DNA of 64,000 bases from Gracilimonas mengyeensis (GTDB lineage Bacteria; Bacteroidota; Rhodothermia; Balneolales; Balneolaceae): positions 62,001 through 126,000 of the forward strand of contig NZ_FXTP01000008.1 in assembly GCF_900182705.1 (NCBI RefSeq), given 5' to 3'. Numbering within the stretch: the stretch's first letter is position 1; each line of letters starts with the position of its first letter. Shown in pieces: positions 36,638 through 45,897 of this stretch. The position numbers were made by a program, and so were the translations under genes. The notes beneath the pieces were generated by a model. The model made no database searches. It was not told the origin of the DNA and saw only the letters and a program-made list of their open reading frames with translations.

Positions 36638-37225
36638 CTAAAAGCCACCTGGGCCGGATACCAGCACATACACCACGATGAAGCTGGTTACCGAAAGTAC
36701 CAACCCTACCATAAACAAGTTGTAGGCGATACGCAGCAGCCTGAATTTCTCTGCCAAGACGGAGCCCAAACCATATAAGTCGCGGGCCATGGTGTCATAA
36801 AGCCGTTCGCTATCGGTCATCAGTTCTTCCATGCCGATCACGAAATCTTCCCGGCTCAGCTTAAAGAAATTGCCAAAAAAGAGAATATTAGAACGGTTGG
36901 CCCGCACATCTTCCAGGGTCACTTTTTCTTTACTCACCCGTGGGCGCGCAGCTAGAATAGCATAAATCAACGAAGCTAAACAAGTTATAAGCAAGATGGA
37001 TGTTGGTATCAACAACCAGGGGTTGGAATCAATTTTTGGCGAAATGGCCGCAATGATAATGGATATAATAATACCGTTGATACTGATAAGAATATTGGAC
37101 TTGTTATCCGCAATACCACTCAATTCAACATGCGTACGATAGGAGGTCCGGAACATATCGGATACCCCCCGCTTGCGTGATCCTAATTTTTTGTCGTCGT
37201 TATCGGCTGTGTCGTTGGCTGACAT
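36638..37225 (-). CDS. PycTM/DUF5706-type membrane protein (Pycsar effector family)
   Basis: 195 residues. A charged N-terminal tail leads to GVSDMFRTSYRTHVELSGIA and DNKSNILISINGIIIS, then two close membrane helices (about 44-62 and 69-92). Next are RPRVSKEKVTLEDVRANRSN, ILFFGNF and a cytoplasmic helical region, and a third helix (167-189) after KFRLLRIAYN. The pattern matches the DUF5706 domain, renamed for the transmembrane effector of Pycsar defence, which in Bacteroidota is often fused to an HD phosphohydrolase. Here it stands alone, 35 bases downstream of a class III cyclase gene on the same strand. In characterised Pycsar systems the effector disrupts the membrane when cCMP or cUMP is made on infection. 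That role here is inference. Confidence 0.8.
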   Translation of the reverse strand: MSANDTADNDDKKLGSRKRGVSDMFRTSYRTHVELSGIADNKSNILISINGIIISIIIAAISPKIDSNPWLLIPTSILLITCLASLIYAILAARPRVSKEKVTLEDVRANRSNILFFGNFFKLSREDFVIGMEELMTDSERLYDTMARDLYGLGSVLAEKFRLLRIAYNLFMVGLVLSVTSFIVVYVLVSGPGGF

Positions 37226-37260
37226 TGGTTTTGTAGCTTTAAAATTATTCTATTGAAATT

Positions 37261-39228
37261 CTATACCGCTTTCACACGGCTGGTTTTCTCTTTGGGCAAA
37301 CCAATTTTATCTATAAGCTTCTGGAACCGCGCATCATCTTTCAAATTATTGATTACTGGTAAGGTCTTTATAAGCAACACGGATCCCAGCTTCAGCCGTA
37401 CCGCTTCTTCCAGGTATTCGAATGCTCTGTCATAATCCTTCATAGCAGCATACACCATTGCATAATCAAGGGCCAAATTATGATGTGGTTTTTCCTTATC
37501 CCTGAGTTTAATTAACTCCAGATTTTCCTCAGCACGCTCACGGTCTCCCAACAGCGCATAGATAACAGCTAATTGGGAACCTCCTTTGTATTTACCATCC
37601 AGCATCCTGGTATATTTTTTTGTGGTGCGTAAGGCCTTGTCATATTTTTTCTGGGTGATATACACCATGGTTTTACCTTCCAGGGCCGAACGAAACATTG
37701 GGTCTAACTCTAGGGCCTCATTGAACTGATTGAGAGCCTTTTCGTAATCTCCAATCGTCCAGTATGCTCGTCCCAGTTGCATCAGCGCGGGTAGCGAAAG
37801 CGGATCAATTTTTACTGCCGCTTCGGCCTGGGTTACCATTTTGTCGTACCGGCCAATGATGCAATTATAGAAAGCAAAAGCCTGACGTGCTTCGCTGCTG
37901 TTAGGTTCAATGGTAATAGCTTTCCGGAAGTTGGCTTCTGCAGCATAAAAGTCCCATTTAAAAAATAAATCAACGTTGCCCAACGCAATGTATGAATCCG
38001 CCCGGCTGTTGTTTATTTCAATGGCTTTGAGGGCATTCTTCTCAGCTCTTGTGAAAGCCTTAGCTCCAGGCATATGGCCTATAGTTCCCAAGTAGGTGTA
38101 ACAGTTGGCCAGATAGGAATAAGCGTTCGTGTAGGTATTGCATTCGCCTATGGCTTTTTCAAAATAAGAGATTGCTTTGTGCACGGCTTCCGGCGTACGC
38201 TTGTTCCAGTAAAATAACCCCTGCAAGTAGTAATTGTAGGCATCCACATTCTGAGTGGGTGATTCATACAGTTTGGCGTCGTCTTGCAGGCTGAGACTAT
38301 CTTCCAGTTTCTCCGCAATTCTGCGGGATATTTCATCCTGAACCGCAAAGATATTTTTCAGTTCACAGTCAAAATTTTCTGACCAGATGTGAAAGCCGTC
38401 ATCCGTACTCACCAGCTGTGCCGTCACCCGAATTTGGTCGCCTGCCTTACGGACGCTTCCTTCCAGGATAGTCGCCACGTTCAATTCTTTTCCAATATCC
38501 CGGATATCCTTATTCACATTTTTGTAGGCAAACACGGAGGTGCGGGAAGTCACCCGCAGGTCTTTGACTTTGGTAAGGGCGTTTATAATTTCTTCTGTGA
38601 TGCCATCGCTGAAATATTCGTTATCCGGCTCAAAGCTGTAATTGCTAAAGGGTAATACGGCAATGCTTTTTTGGATACTACCCGTAAGCTCCTGTATATA
38701 GTTTTGATCGGGAACACTGAGGCCCTTATCGGCAAGTGCATAAATGTTTACGGGGATGTAAATATTCTTGAGTTCATGCTCACCAAATGATTCTACCCGA
38801 ATACCGGGGTGATTTTTGATTTCGTCAAATACCCGACCGGAGATCATCACAGATCCCGAAATTCCCAGCGATTGAATGCGTGCAGCAATGTTTACGGCAT
38901 CACCATAAATGCCTTCGTCATCATATACCACATCTCCCACATGTATTCCAATACGTACCGGAACTTCAGGGTCTTCCTTTAATTTTAATTGAACTTCACG
39001 AGCACAGTTTACCGCATCCAGGGCACTGCCAAACAGCATCAGGGTTCCATCTCCATAGTACTGCATCACCTGTCCGTGATATTTCAGCAGATAATCTTCA
39101 ATTATAGCCCGCTGCCGATCCCGAAGTGCTTTTGCTCTCTCTTCGTCTTGCTGCATCATCTTTGAGTATCCAACGATATCTGCAAACATGACTGCAGCAA
39201 GCAGTCGTATGTTATTTTCTTGTGCCAT
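37261..39228 (-). CDS. Class III nucleotide cyclase with TolB-like and TPR domains
   Basis: 655 residues. Cyclase domain 8-170: first metal Asp D17 (MFADIVGYSK), second D60 (YYGDGTLMLF), then D110, N113 and R117 in YGDAVNIAARIQS. The lysine that normally reads adenine two or three residues before YGD/IGD is replaced by Gln (Q56 in QVMQYYGDG). A TolB-N-like module follows (about 187-310; SIAVLPFSNYSFEPDNEYFS), then about eight TPR motifs (340-640), no membrane helix. Cyclase-TolB-TPR proteins are common in bacteria as cAMP-type signalling enzymes, so anti-phage use is not certain, but the next gene is a Pycsar-type membrane protein. Base specificity must be measured. Confidence 0.85.
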   Translation of the reverse strand: MAQENNIRLLAAVMFADIVGYSKMMQQDEERAKALRDRQRAIIEDYLLKYHGQVMQYYGDGTLMLFGSALDAVNCAREVQLKLKEDPEVPVRIGIHVGDVVYDDEGIYGDAVNIAARIQSLGISGSVMISGRVFDEIKNHPGIRVESFGEHELKNIYIPVNIYALADKGLSVPDQNYIQELTGSIQKSIAVLPFSNYSFEPDNEYFSDGITEEIINALTKVKDLRVTSRTSVFAYKNVNKDIRDIGKELNVATILEGSVRKAGDQIRVTAQLVSTDDGFHIWSENFDCELKNIFAVQDEISRRIAEKLEDSLSLQDDAKLYESPTQNVDAYNYYLQGLFYWNKRTPEAVHKAISYFEKAIGECNTYTNAYSYLANCYTYLGTIGHMPGAKAFTRAEKNALKAIEINNSRADSYIALGNVDLFFKWDFYAAEANFRKAITIEPNSSEARQAFAFYNCIIGRYDKMVTQAEAAVKIDPLSLPALMQLGRAYWTIGDYEKALNQFNEALELDPMFRSALEGKTMVYITQKKYDKALRTTKKYTRMLDGKYKGGSQLAVIYALLGDRERAEENLELIKLRDKEKPHHNLALDYAMVYAAMKDYDRAFEYLEEAVRLKLGSVLLIKTLPVINNLKDDARFQKLIDKIGLPKEKTSRVKAV

Positions 39229-39271
39229 AATTATGGCGGTGGGTTAGTGAATGAAATGAAAAAAGTTGTAA

Positions 39272-39296
39272 GCCAATAATTTAAGCAATTATTGGC
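39272..39296. promoter_or_regulatory. Perfect inverted repeat upstream of the cyclase-PycTM operon
   Basis: GCCAATAATT-TAAGC-AATTATTGGC, two 10-base arms with a 5-base spacer, ending 43 bases before the cyclase start codon. Position and AT-rich symmetric arms suggest an operator or a leader hairpin. A 14-base part (TAAGCAATTATTGG) also occurs at 32893-32906, upstream of the HU operon, possibly by chance. Confidence 0.5.
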
Positions 39297-39437
39297 GTAT
39301 TCATATACTTGTTAGAATAAATATCAAAACCAGAACCTTTACGGCAAAAACAGACTTAAGTTCTGTTGTTTTATTGCCATTAAGCCGGACGCATAAATAG
39401 CACTTTTCTCTCACTATTCGTTTCCCGAATTGCTTCC

Positions 39438-41138
39438 TCACATTCCTTGAATGTAATCTCCAAATTTCCATGATGACTGATATTCCGGACTCAGCTCTTT
39501 TTCTGTAAGCAAAGCTTTCACCATGGCTACAGGAATGCTGTTATTATGAAGAATGGTATCATGAAACTCTTTTTCACTCATCATCCCGGAATCAACCAAT
39601 TCCATTCGCAGAGAATAAAACTGCATGGCGCCCACCATATAAGCAATTTGGTACAACGGGCCATAATTACCTTCAAAAGAGCGCCGAACCTCGGCCTCGG
39701 CATTGGCATACTCATGCCCTACTTTGTCTACCAGGTAATCAATGCACTGTTGGGGTGACCAATTGCCCAAGTGATAATTGAGCGAAAACACAATGCGTGC
39801 AGCCCGGTGCATACGCCAGTACAACATCCCGATTCTGTCTTCGGGATTGTTTGGAAATTCTTTTTCCCATAGCACAAACTCCCAATACAACGCCCAGCCT
39901 TCCGTCCAGAAAGGCGTGCGGAAAAGCCGCCGGTGAGTCTCGTAACGTTGATTCATAAATTGCTGCAAATGATGGCCGGGAATCAATTCATGATGAACCA
40001 CTGCTTTGGAAAAATGTGGATTATTTCCGCGCATGCTCATCAACTTTTCTTCTTGCGTCATAGTGTTGGTGGGATAAGCGATGCGCACCACCTCACCACC
40101 TAAAAAGAAAGGGGCTATCTTCTGCCATTCGGGGCTTAGCATTACCATGCGCCAGGTTTCTTTAGCCAGTTCAGGGATGGTCACCAAATCACGTTCTTCT
40201 AAAAAAGTTACCGCCTCTTCGGCCAGTTCTTTTACCAGCGGCGGTTGCTCTCCGGCCTCCACGTGAGTGGTTTTTACATATTCCAGGGCGGCTTTCCAGT
40301 CATCCCCATAACCAAGTTCGCGAGATGCTTTTAGCATTTCGTTGTAGGTCCACTGGTATTGCTCATTCGCTATTTCAATCAGCTCCTGTGGTGTGTAAGA
40401 AATCATCTCAAAGGAAAGGCGCCGATTTATTTCCTCTTCTCCAATGGGCGTGCCTACAATACCACTTTCATCCACGGCTTCTTTTTCGGCATCAAACTGA
40501 TTGGAGGCAAACTCCTGGTATTCCTCCAGCGAATCGTCCCATTTAGAAAAGGGTTCTTCAACCCACCAGGTAAAATCGGGATCGTACTGATAGTAAAATT
40601 TATATGCCTCCTCAACAGCCCGCTGTAATTCTTCAATCGCTTCTCCCAAAAAACCAGCCTCTCTTTTGGTCAGCATTCCATGAGCCTCTAGTTTGCTCTG
40701 TGCTGTTGAAATGTCTTCCGTCCATGCGCTAAACCAATTAGCAACCTTTTTACCTTCCATCGAATCGCCTACCCTTCGTTTATTAATGAAAGCCATAGCA
40801 TTATCTTTGGCTGGGATGAAAGCTTCAATTTTTGCGAAACGCTCTTCCTCAGCCTCCAGAAAATAAGCCGAACGTTGTAGTTCGTTCTTAAACAGCAAAT
40901 AATCTACTTGTTCAGCCCGACTCAGGTTTTCAAAATCAACCGACTCTAAATTTGTCAGCCAGCCTGCATAAAAACGATCGAAACGCTCAAAATATTCGTC
41001 GGATGGCTGTACCGAGTATTTCCGGTTAAGGGCTCCATGATCTGCTTCATACATCGTAATCTTCTCAGCTATAGGTTGCTGAGCCACCACTGGCAAACTC
41101 ACAAACAGAAAGGAGAATAGGACAAGAAAGGTTTTCAT
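39438..41138 (-). CDS. DUF885-family secreted zinc-type hydrolase
   Basis: 566 residues with a signal peptide (about 1-19, FLVLFSFLFVSLPVVAQQ). The catalytic signature VVHHELIPGHHLQQFM holds an HExxPGH metal site, and TPFWTEGWALYWEFVLWEKE and GMLYWRMHRAARIV follow, as in DUF885 proteins, which are regarded as metallopeptidase-like. Periplasmic or secreted. It is separated from the cyclase operon by about 200 bases and lies between the two family B repeats, but a link in function is not evident. Confidence 0.88.
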   Translation of the reverse strand: MKTFLVLFSFLFVSLPVVAQQPIAEKITMYEADHGALNRKYSVQPSDEYFERFDRFYAGWLTNLESVDFENLSRAEQVDYLLFKNELQRSAYFLEAEEERFAKIEAFIPAKDNAMAFINKRRVGDSMEGKKVANWFSAWTEDISTAQSKLEAHGMLTKREAGFLGEAIEELQRAVEEAYKFYYQYDPDFTWWVEEPFSKWDDSLEEYQEFASNQFDAEKEAVDESGIVGTPIGEEEINRRLSFEMISYTPQELIEIANEQYQWTYNEMLKASRELGYGDDWKAALEYVKTTHVEAGEQPPLVKELAEEAVTFLEERDLVTIPELAKETWRMVMLSPEWQKIAPFFLGGEVVRIAYPTNTMTQEEKLMSMRGNNPHFSKAVVHHELIPGHHLQQFMNQRYETHRRLFRTPFWTEGWALYWEFVLWEKEFPNNPEDRIGMLYWRMHRAARIVFSLNYHLGNWSPQQCIDYLVDKVGHEYANAEAEVRRSFEGNYGPLYQIAYMVGAMQFYSLRMELVDSGMMSEKEFHDTILHNNSIPVAMVKALLTEKELSPEYQSSWKFGDYIQGM

Positions 41139-41810
41139 ATCGGAATGATTGGTTGGTTACCTCTAATAAAAAGCAATGAACGGAAAAGTTGCCATCCACA
41201 ATTTGTAAAGATGTGTAGTTTGTTCAAGCTTAATTTGATGAAGCAATAGCAGGCCGATTACCCCAAAGGTCTACAGTCATTCCATTAGACATTTCGATGA
41301 CAAGTCCGAAGAGAGAAACCCCGAATGGGGTTAAACAAGAATAGCCCCGGGTAAGCCTGTGTAGCTCCCTAGCTTGAGGGGAGCGAACAGGCGCAACCCA
41401 GGGGAATAGAACAAAATGAGCTAAGCTTCGCCCCGTTGACAAGAGGGGTAAATTTGCCTGGCGAAGCTTTGGCACTCCCTCCCTATAGGATCTGATTGCC
41501 CAACCCTCGGTAAATATTCCTGCCTCTACATCATACAGTTCTCGGGTTCTTCTTTATGGGATAGCCAACCCAGGGTTGCATCCACTTGCGTGGATTTACC
41601 CCGGGCTATTCTTATTTGTCCCCATTCGGGGACCATTAGAGAATGGCGATCAAGTTACCTGACTTCTTCCCTTTTTACTGTAATTGAATGGATCTGATGG
41701 CATGTTTAATTGATTCCTTATGGCAGACTCACGCTAAAATACTTTTCGCACTGGCTGTGCATCTCGGAATAATTGCTGTACTGCCTACTTTCACGCCAAA
41801 ACAAACTCAC
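41139..41810. repeat. Gap with intergenic repeat family B, copy 2 (core 41317-41635)
   Basis: Core starts AACCCCGAATGGGGTTAAAC, AATAGCCCCGGGTAAGCCTG and ends GGATTTACCCCGGGCTATTC, CCCATTCGGGGACCA, the same order and orientation as copy 1 at 35921. No gene seen in the 672-base gap. Confidence 0.75.
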
Positions 41811-44800
41811 TTAAAACAAAAAGCCGGCCTTAATAGTAAGCAAATGCCCCTCTTCAGAGAATCCCATATTAGCATTCAACAAAAACGCATCAAAAGCATG
41901 AAACCAGATGCCGCCTCCATAACCGGTATGCCACAGGGAGGATGATTCATCTTCTACCCAAACCCGCCCGGTATCAAAAAAGCCGTTGATGCCCACCTTA
42001 CCGCCCAATAGGTACCGGTAGAAATCAAAAAGCTCTAACCGGACTTCTGTGTTATTAAAGAGGTAACCACGCCCGGAAAACCGGCGGCTGTTATAACCTC
42101 GCAAATTGGTGGTTCCGCCAAGAGAATTGGCTTCATAAAACGGATACTCACTAAAATTATGCGCCCCACCTGTTCGGTTGGCAAAAGTTATTTGGGGATT
42201 GAGGCGTGGTGAAACATACAGCTCCAATTCCGACTGTATGCGGGCATATTGTTCTTCGGTGTTGATCATCCCGATGTTGTGTTCAGCCTCGGTGCTCCAG
42301 CGATAGCCCGTACGGGGATTTTGCCCGTCATCCAGATCCTTAAAAGTAAGTCCTGCCAGGAAACCGCCAAACCATAGCTCGTCAAACTGTCCGCGGGGCA
42401 AACCTTGGCCGGGATCGGACACGATGTTATCTGGATCACGATCAACATTGGTAGCTCGTATGCGTGTGCCTCCATAAAACTCCAGGGTATTTCTTTGGAT
42501 TACCATCTTCGGCTCTACCTCATATTGGTACAACCGGGCCCTGTAGTAGTTCAGCGACCGCCCTTCGAGAGTGGTTTCGTTGCCCAACCCAAAGAAGTTC
42601 TTGTAACTCTTGGGAAAAAGGAACTCACCTTTTACCTGTACCCGCCAGTCTCCAACGGCCTGATACCACTTGCCGTCATATCTAATGTTGGCGGCACCGG
42701 TTGCAGGCGCATAGTTCGCCCGTACAAAATGCCGGGAAGCCGGGTGCTTTCTGAAACCATGACGAATAAACTCCGGCCCTCCACCCAGAAAAAGTCCATC
42801 ATTGCCATTGTACTCAAAATACAAGCCTGCCAGCAGGGCGTTCCAGCGATAATCTTTTTTGTAATCATAGCGCACATTTTCGGGGATATTTGCCAAACTT
42901 ACCTTCGCGTTGTCGTTTGTAACAATCGTATTTCCCTGCCGCGTATCATGAATAGCGACTTGTTTAGCCCATCCATTTTTTTGGGTCATGTCATGATATT
43001 CATCCCCGCCGGAACCGCCTACCACTTTAAACTCGGTGTCATTATCCGTATCTCCTTTCAGGATGAACCGATCGTCATCACCCATCCCAAAAAGTCGAAT
43101 TTCTTTGGTTTCATTTGTATGAAATACACGATCGAAATACTGCTTCCTTAACTCTCCTTTGCCTGAAAGTTTGAAAACCTGCACCCGCACTTCCTCTTCA
43201 CTTAAAATCTCCACCTCAAACTGTTCCCGCTTGTTACTTCCGGGGATGGATACGACTTCGGAAATCAATCCATAATATCGTTCTGCTATTTCAGGAAGCT
43301 CGTCACGCCGGATTTTTAGCAGGCGTGTCGTTTGATCACCAAACTCCTCAAATACCGGATCGGGATAATTCCGAACGGCTTTTTCAATCACCTCATCGGT
43401 TAAAGCATCACGAATCTCTTCAGCAATGCTTATCCATTCTTCTTTGGTAAGCTGGTTGGTAAAGCGCCGTGTAATGGACAAAGAATTGTTGTTTAGCCCC
43501 TTCAGGTTTCCATAGCTCTCGCTGAAATTTTGATATTGTTTGAAAGGGCCAAGCACCTTGGCAATGTTAGGCAAAAGTCCAGTCATGCGCATCAGAGCCA
43601 GGTCACGGTCGCGTGGGATGGGCCGATACAATTTGCCCTGTTCATCTTCCGGTTCAAAAGAAGCCCAGCGCCATTGGTCGCCGTGACGGTCCCAGTCGGC
43701 CAGCAGCATATCCAGCAGACGGTTCCGGGCAAAATCATCCTGCACTACCCGATGATCGATATCATTGTCCAGCTCACGCAGTAATTCCACTTCGCTAAGG
43801 ATTTCTTCGGAATAACCCACGCTTTCTACATCACTCATGTCGCCGTTCGGGCGCTCTTCAAATAAAGCCGCTTCGCCACTGAGATCTTCCGTATAAGCTC
43901 CCAGCATGGGATCGTGGGGCACATAATACAATTCCGGGTTGGTATGAAAAGTACCAATAGCATCGGCAAGGGGCGGGATGATTACCGCAGCGTACGGGTT
44001 GATAATGGAAAACTGATCCTGGGCTACATCCAGGGCAATGGTCTTGCGAAGCTCCTCATCCCACACACGACCGGCTTCTTTATCCAGCGTTCGCAGCACG
44101 TAATCCCGGCCGTCTTCGCGTTCCAGGTGCAGCGTAGTAGATTGCCCTTTTCCACCTACCCGAACGGGGGTTAATCCGCCCTCTTTTTCAGTCACATCAA
44201 ACACCGGGAACTCATTTTTTATAACCCAATAATCCCGGTTATGGGCGCCTACAAACCACTCAAACAGCCTGCTCTTGCCACTGTAGTCGGCATTGGCAGC
44301 CATCACTTTGGTGCTGTCGGTGTAGTCGATATCCGGCACTTCCTGTATTTCCTGATTTTCCTCAAAAGCGTCTTCATAGGGTTCTTTTAACTGGGTTCGA
44401 TATATGAGTTTGCCTGTTGAGCCATCCCCTTCAGGCGCCCAGGCTTCCATCCAAATGGAGCCGTCGGTATAATACTTTACGCTCATAAAACCACGACCAG
44501 CATAACTGAATGCCGCGCCCCGGCCCTGCGCTACATAATTCTGTTTGGAACCCGAACCGCTGATGAGATAATGCAGGTTGCCATCGGAATCTTCTTTGCG
44601 GTGATACTGAAGATTGTGGGAATGAGCAGAGGCATAAATCAGGTCTTCCAACTCGTAACGGTTAAACAGATCTTCCAGTTCTCCCGCCATTTTTGCGTAT
44701 CCGTGATGATTCACATCCTGTGCCTTACCAAAAGCCCGGCGATACAAAGCATAAAACGAACCAAATATTGGGGGTTTCAGGTGTACGGACGGTGGCTGAT

Positions 44801-45548
44801 AGCCCCCGTGGTTATCATGGGTTATGATGGGATGATGCGCTGCTATCATCAAATGATCATTCCGCTGTTTTTTGAGAATATCGTCCAGCTCAATGAGTAC
44901 ATCCCCGGCATCAAAGAGCTCGTACTCGCCGGTATCGCCATATGGCTTTTCGTGTTTGTGAAGCCACCACTGGGTATCCAGCACCACCAGCCGAATGTCT
45001 TCCCGCAACTGAGGGTGTTCGTTATCATCCATCAGTTTGAAAGTAACGGGACCTGGAAAGCCGCTGTCCGGTAAAAAGGTGTTGCCCCGGTTTAGGTAGG
45101 CTTCTACAAATCGCTCTTGCCTTTTCAGGGTTTCCAGCCCGACTTCTTCGCCGTCATTCCAGTCGTGGTTTCCGGGAATGAAAAGTACGCGCCCGGGATA
45201 GTTATCAACAATGTCGAGCTGTTCAGTCAGACGCTGCTCGTAATAACTTCTGCGTGGATGAGTGGAATCAGGCAATCCGCGTGGGTACAGATTATCCCCC
45301 AAAAAAATAACGGCGCTCTCTTCTTCAGCTTGCTCCAAAAAGGATTGCAGCAGTTTTAGTGTCGGCTCCTGAGTTTCCAGTGAGGGCGCTCCTGCATCGC
45401 CTATCAGGAAGGTTTGATAGATAACTTCTTCATCCTGAGGCGGAGTTTCCGGGCGAGACTCATTCTGCTCGGCGTCAATAAATAGCCGGTCGGTTGAACA
45501 TGAAACCAACAGCAAAGACAATAATATTGCGGAAAGGATTTTTTTCAT
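41811..45548 (-). CDS. Metallophosphoesterase fused to an Omp85-type barrel, with an intervening possible kinase-like domain
   Basis: 1245 residues. Lipoprotein signal (LLSLLLVSCS, Cys 17). Residues 45-350 are a calcineurin-like phosphoesterase: IGDAGAP, LGDNLYPRG, PGNHDW, AAHHPI, ASAHSHN. Residues about 450-760 contain LREDG-type LEREDGRDYVLRTLDKEAGR, then LLADWDRHGDQWRW and YRPIPRDRDLAL, resembling the DRH and DxD motifs of Fam20/CotH-like kinases. The last 350 residues are beta-rich, with GGTTNLRGYNSRRFSGRGYL and a C-terminal aromatic (GFLF), typical of the BamA/TamA barrel. Likely an outer-membrane protein with a periplasmic or surface enzyme part. Substrate unknown. Confidence 0.85.
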   Translation of the reverse strand: MKKILSAILLSLLLVSCSTDRLFIDAEQNESRPETPPQDEEVIYQTFLIGDAGAPSLETQEPTLKLLQSFLEQAEEESAVIFLGDNLYPRGLPDSTHPRRSYYEQRLTEQLDIVDNYPGRVLFIPGNHDWNDGEEVGLETLKRQERFVEAYLNRGNTFLPDSGFPGPVTFKLMDDNEHPQLREDIRLVVLDTQWWLHKHEKPYGDTGEYELFDAGDVLIELDDILKKQRNDHLMIAAHHPIITHDNHGGYQPPSVHLKPPIFGSFYALYRRAFGKAQDVNHHGYAKMAGELEDLFNRYELEDLIYASAHSHNLQYHRKEDSDGNLHYLISGSGSKQNYVAQGRGAAFSYAGRGFMSVKYYTDGSIWMEAWAPEGDGSTGKLIYRTQLKEPYEDAFEENQEIQEVPDIDYTDSTKVMAANADYSGKSRLFEWFVGAHNRDYWVIKNEFPVFDVTEKEGGLTPVRVGGKGQSTTLHLEREDGRDYVLRTLDKEAGRVWDEELRKTIALDVAQDQFSIINPYAAVIIPPLADAIGTFHTNPELYYVPHDPMLGAYTEDLSGEAALFEERPNGDMSDVESVGYSEEILSEVELLRELDNDIDHRVVQDDFARNRLLDMLLADWDRHGDQWRWASFEPEDEQGKLYRPIPRDRDLALMRMTGLLPNIAKVLGPFKQYQNFSESYGNLKGLNNNSLSITRRFTNQLTKEEWISIAEEIRDALTDEVIEKAVRNYPDPVFEEFGDQTTRLLKIRRDELPEIAERYYGLISEVVSIPGSNKREQFEVEILSEEEVRVQVFKLSGKGELRKQYFDRVFHTNETKEIRLFGMGDDDRFILKGDTDNDTEFKVVGGSGGDEYHDMTQKNGWAKQVAIHDTRQGNTIVTNDNAKVSLANIPENVRYDYKKDYRWNALLAGLYFEYNGNDGLFLGGGPEFIRHGFRKHPASRHFVRANYAPATGAANIRYDGKWYQAVGDWRVQVKGEFLFPKSYKNFFGLGNETTLEGRSLNYYRARLYQYEVEPKMVIQRNTLEFYGGTRIRATNVDRDPDNIVSDPGQGLPRGQFDELWFGGFLAGLTFKDLDDGQNPRTGYRWSTEAEHNIGMINTEEQYARIQSELELYVSPRLNPQITFANRTGGAHNFSEYPFYEANSLGGTTNLRGYNSRRFSGRGYLFNNTEVRLELFDFYRYLLGGKVGINGFFDTGRVWVEDESSSLWHTGYGGGIWFHAFDAFLLNANMGFSEEGHLLTIKAGFLF

Positions 45549-45599
45549 AACCGGAAATTACCCAAGGATGAGCAAATTTGTTGATATAAACTATCAAAG

Positions 45600-45850
45600 G
45601 GAAGGATAGAACATCCAACAAGGAATATCGAATCTTGAACTTCGAATATAGAGCACTGGATGAGGCTGGTTTTTTACTAATCGAAAGAGAGAAGAAGTGA
45701 AAATTATAGTGAAAGGAAGGCATAAAAATAGCCCGACCGGATTGCCTCCGTGGGCTTGTTTTTTGAATAACTGTCACTAATATACGGCGGAACTGGTGCC
45801 TCGACCAAATTTGATTTCTTTTGTATAACTAATAGCAGTTAATAATAACT
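45600..45850. repeat. Flanking direct repeat, left copy
   Basis: GGATAGAACATCCAACAAGG, AATATCGAATCTTGAACTTC, ATAAAAATAGCCC, GGATTGCCTCCGTGGGCTTG, TATACGGCGGAAC and GGTGCCTCGACCAAAT occur in the same order at 48115-48360. On the minus strand AGCCC-acCGGAggcaaTCCG-GGGCT-like pairing plus ATTTTTA looks like a terminator hairpin. It accounts for the gap between the phosphoesterase gene and the insertion element. Confidence 0.75.
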
Positions 45851-45889
45851 CAATCTATTTTAATGTGTATCTAATCATCTTTTTTATGC

Positions 45890-45897
45890 GATAATAA
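45890..45897. repeat. Target-site duplication, left
   Basis: GATAATAA, identical to 47981-47988 on the other side of the element. Confidence 0.9.

Noticed and set aside
36457-36669. Small minus frame overlapping the end of the PycTM gene
   Set aside because: It reads like a dispersed bacterial repeat (GDPWSEPGMARFLWMERWF) and overlaps a real gene.
42405-43151. Plus-strand frame of 248 codons opposite the phosphoesterase-Omp85 gene
   Set aside because: Antisense to a gene with complete domain motifs; the reading has no recognisable family or signal.
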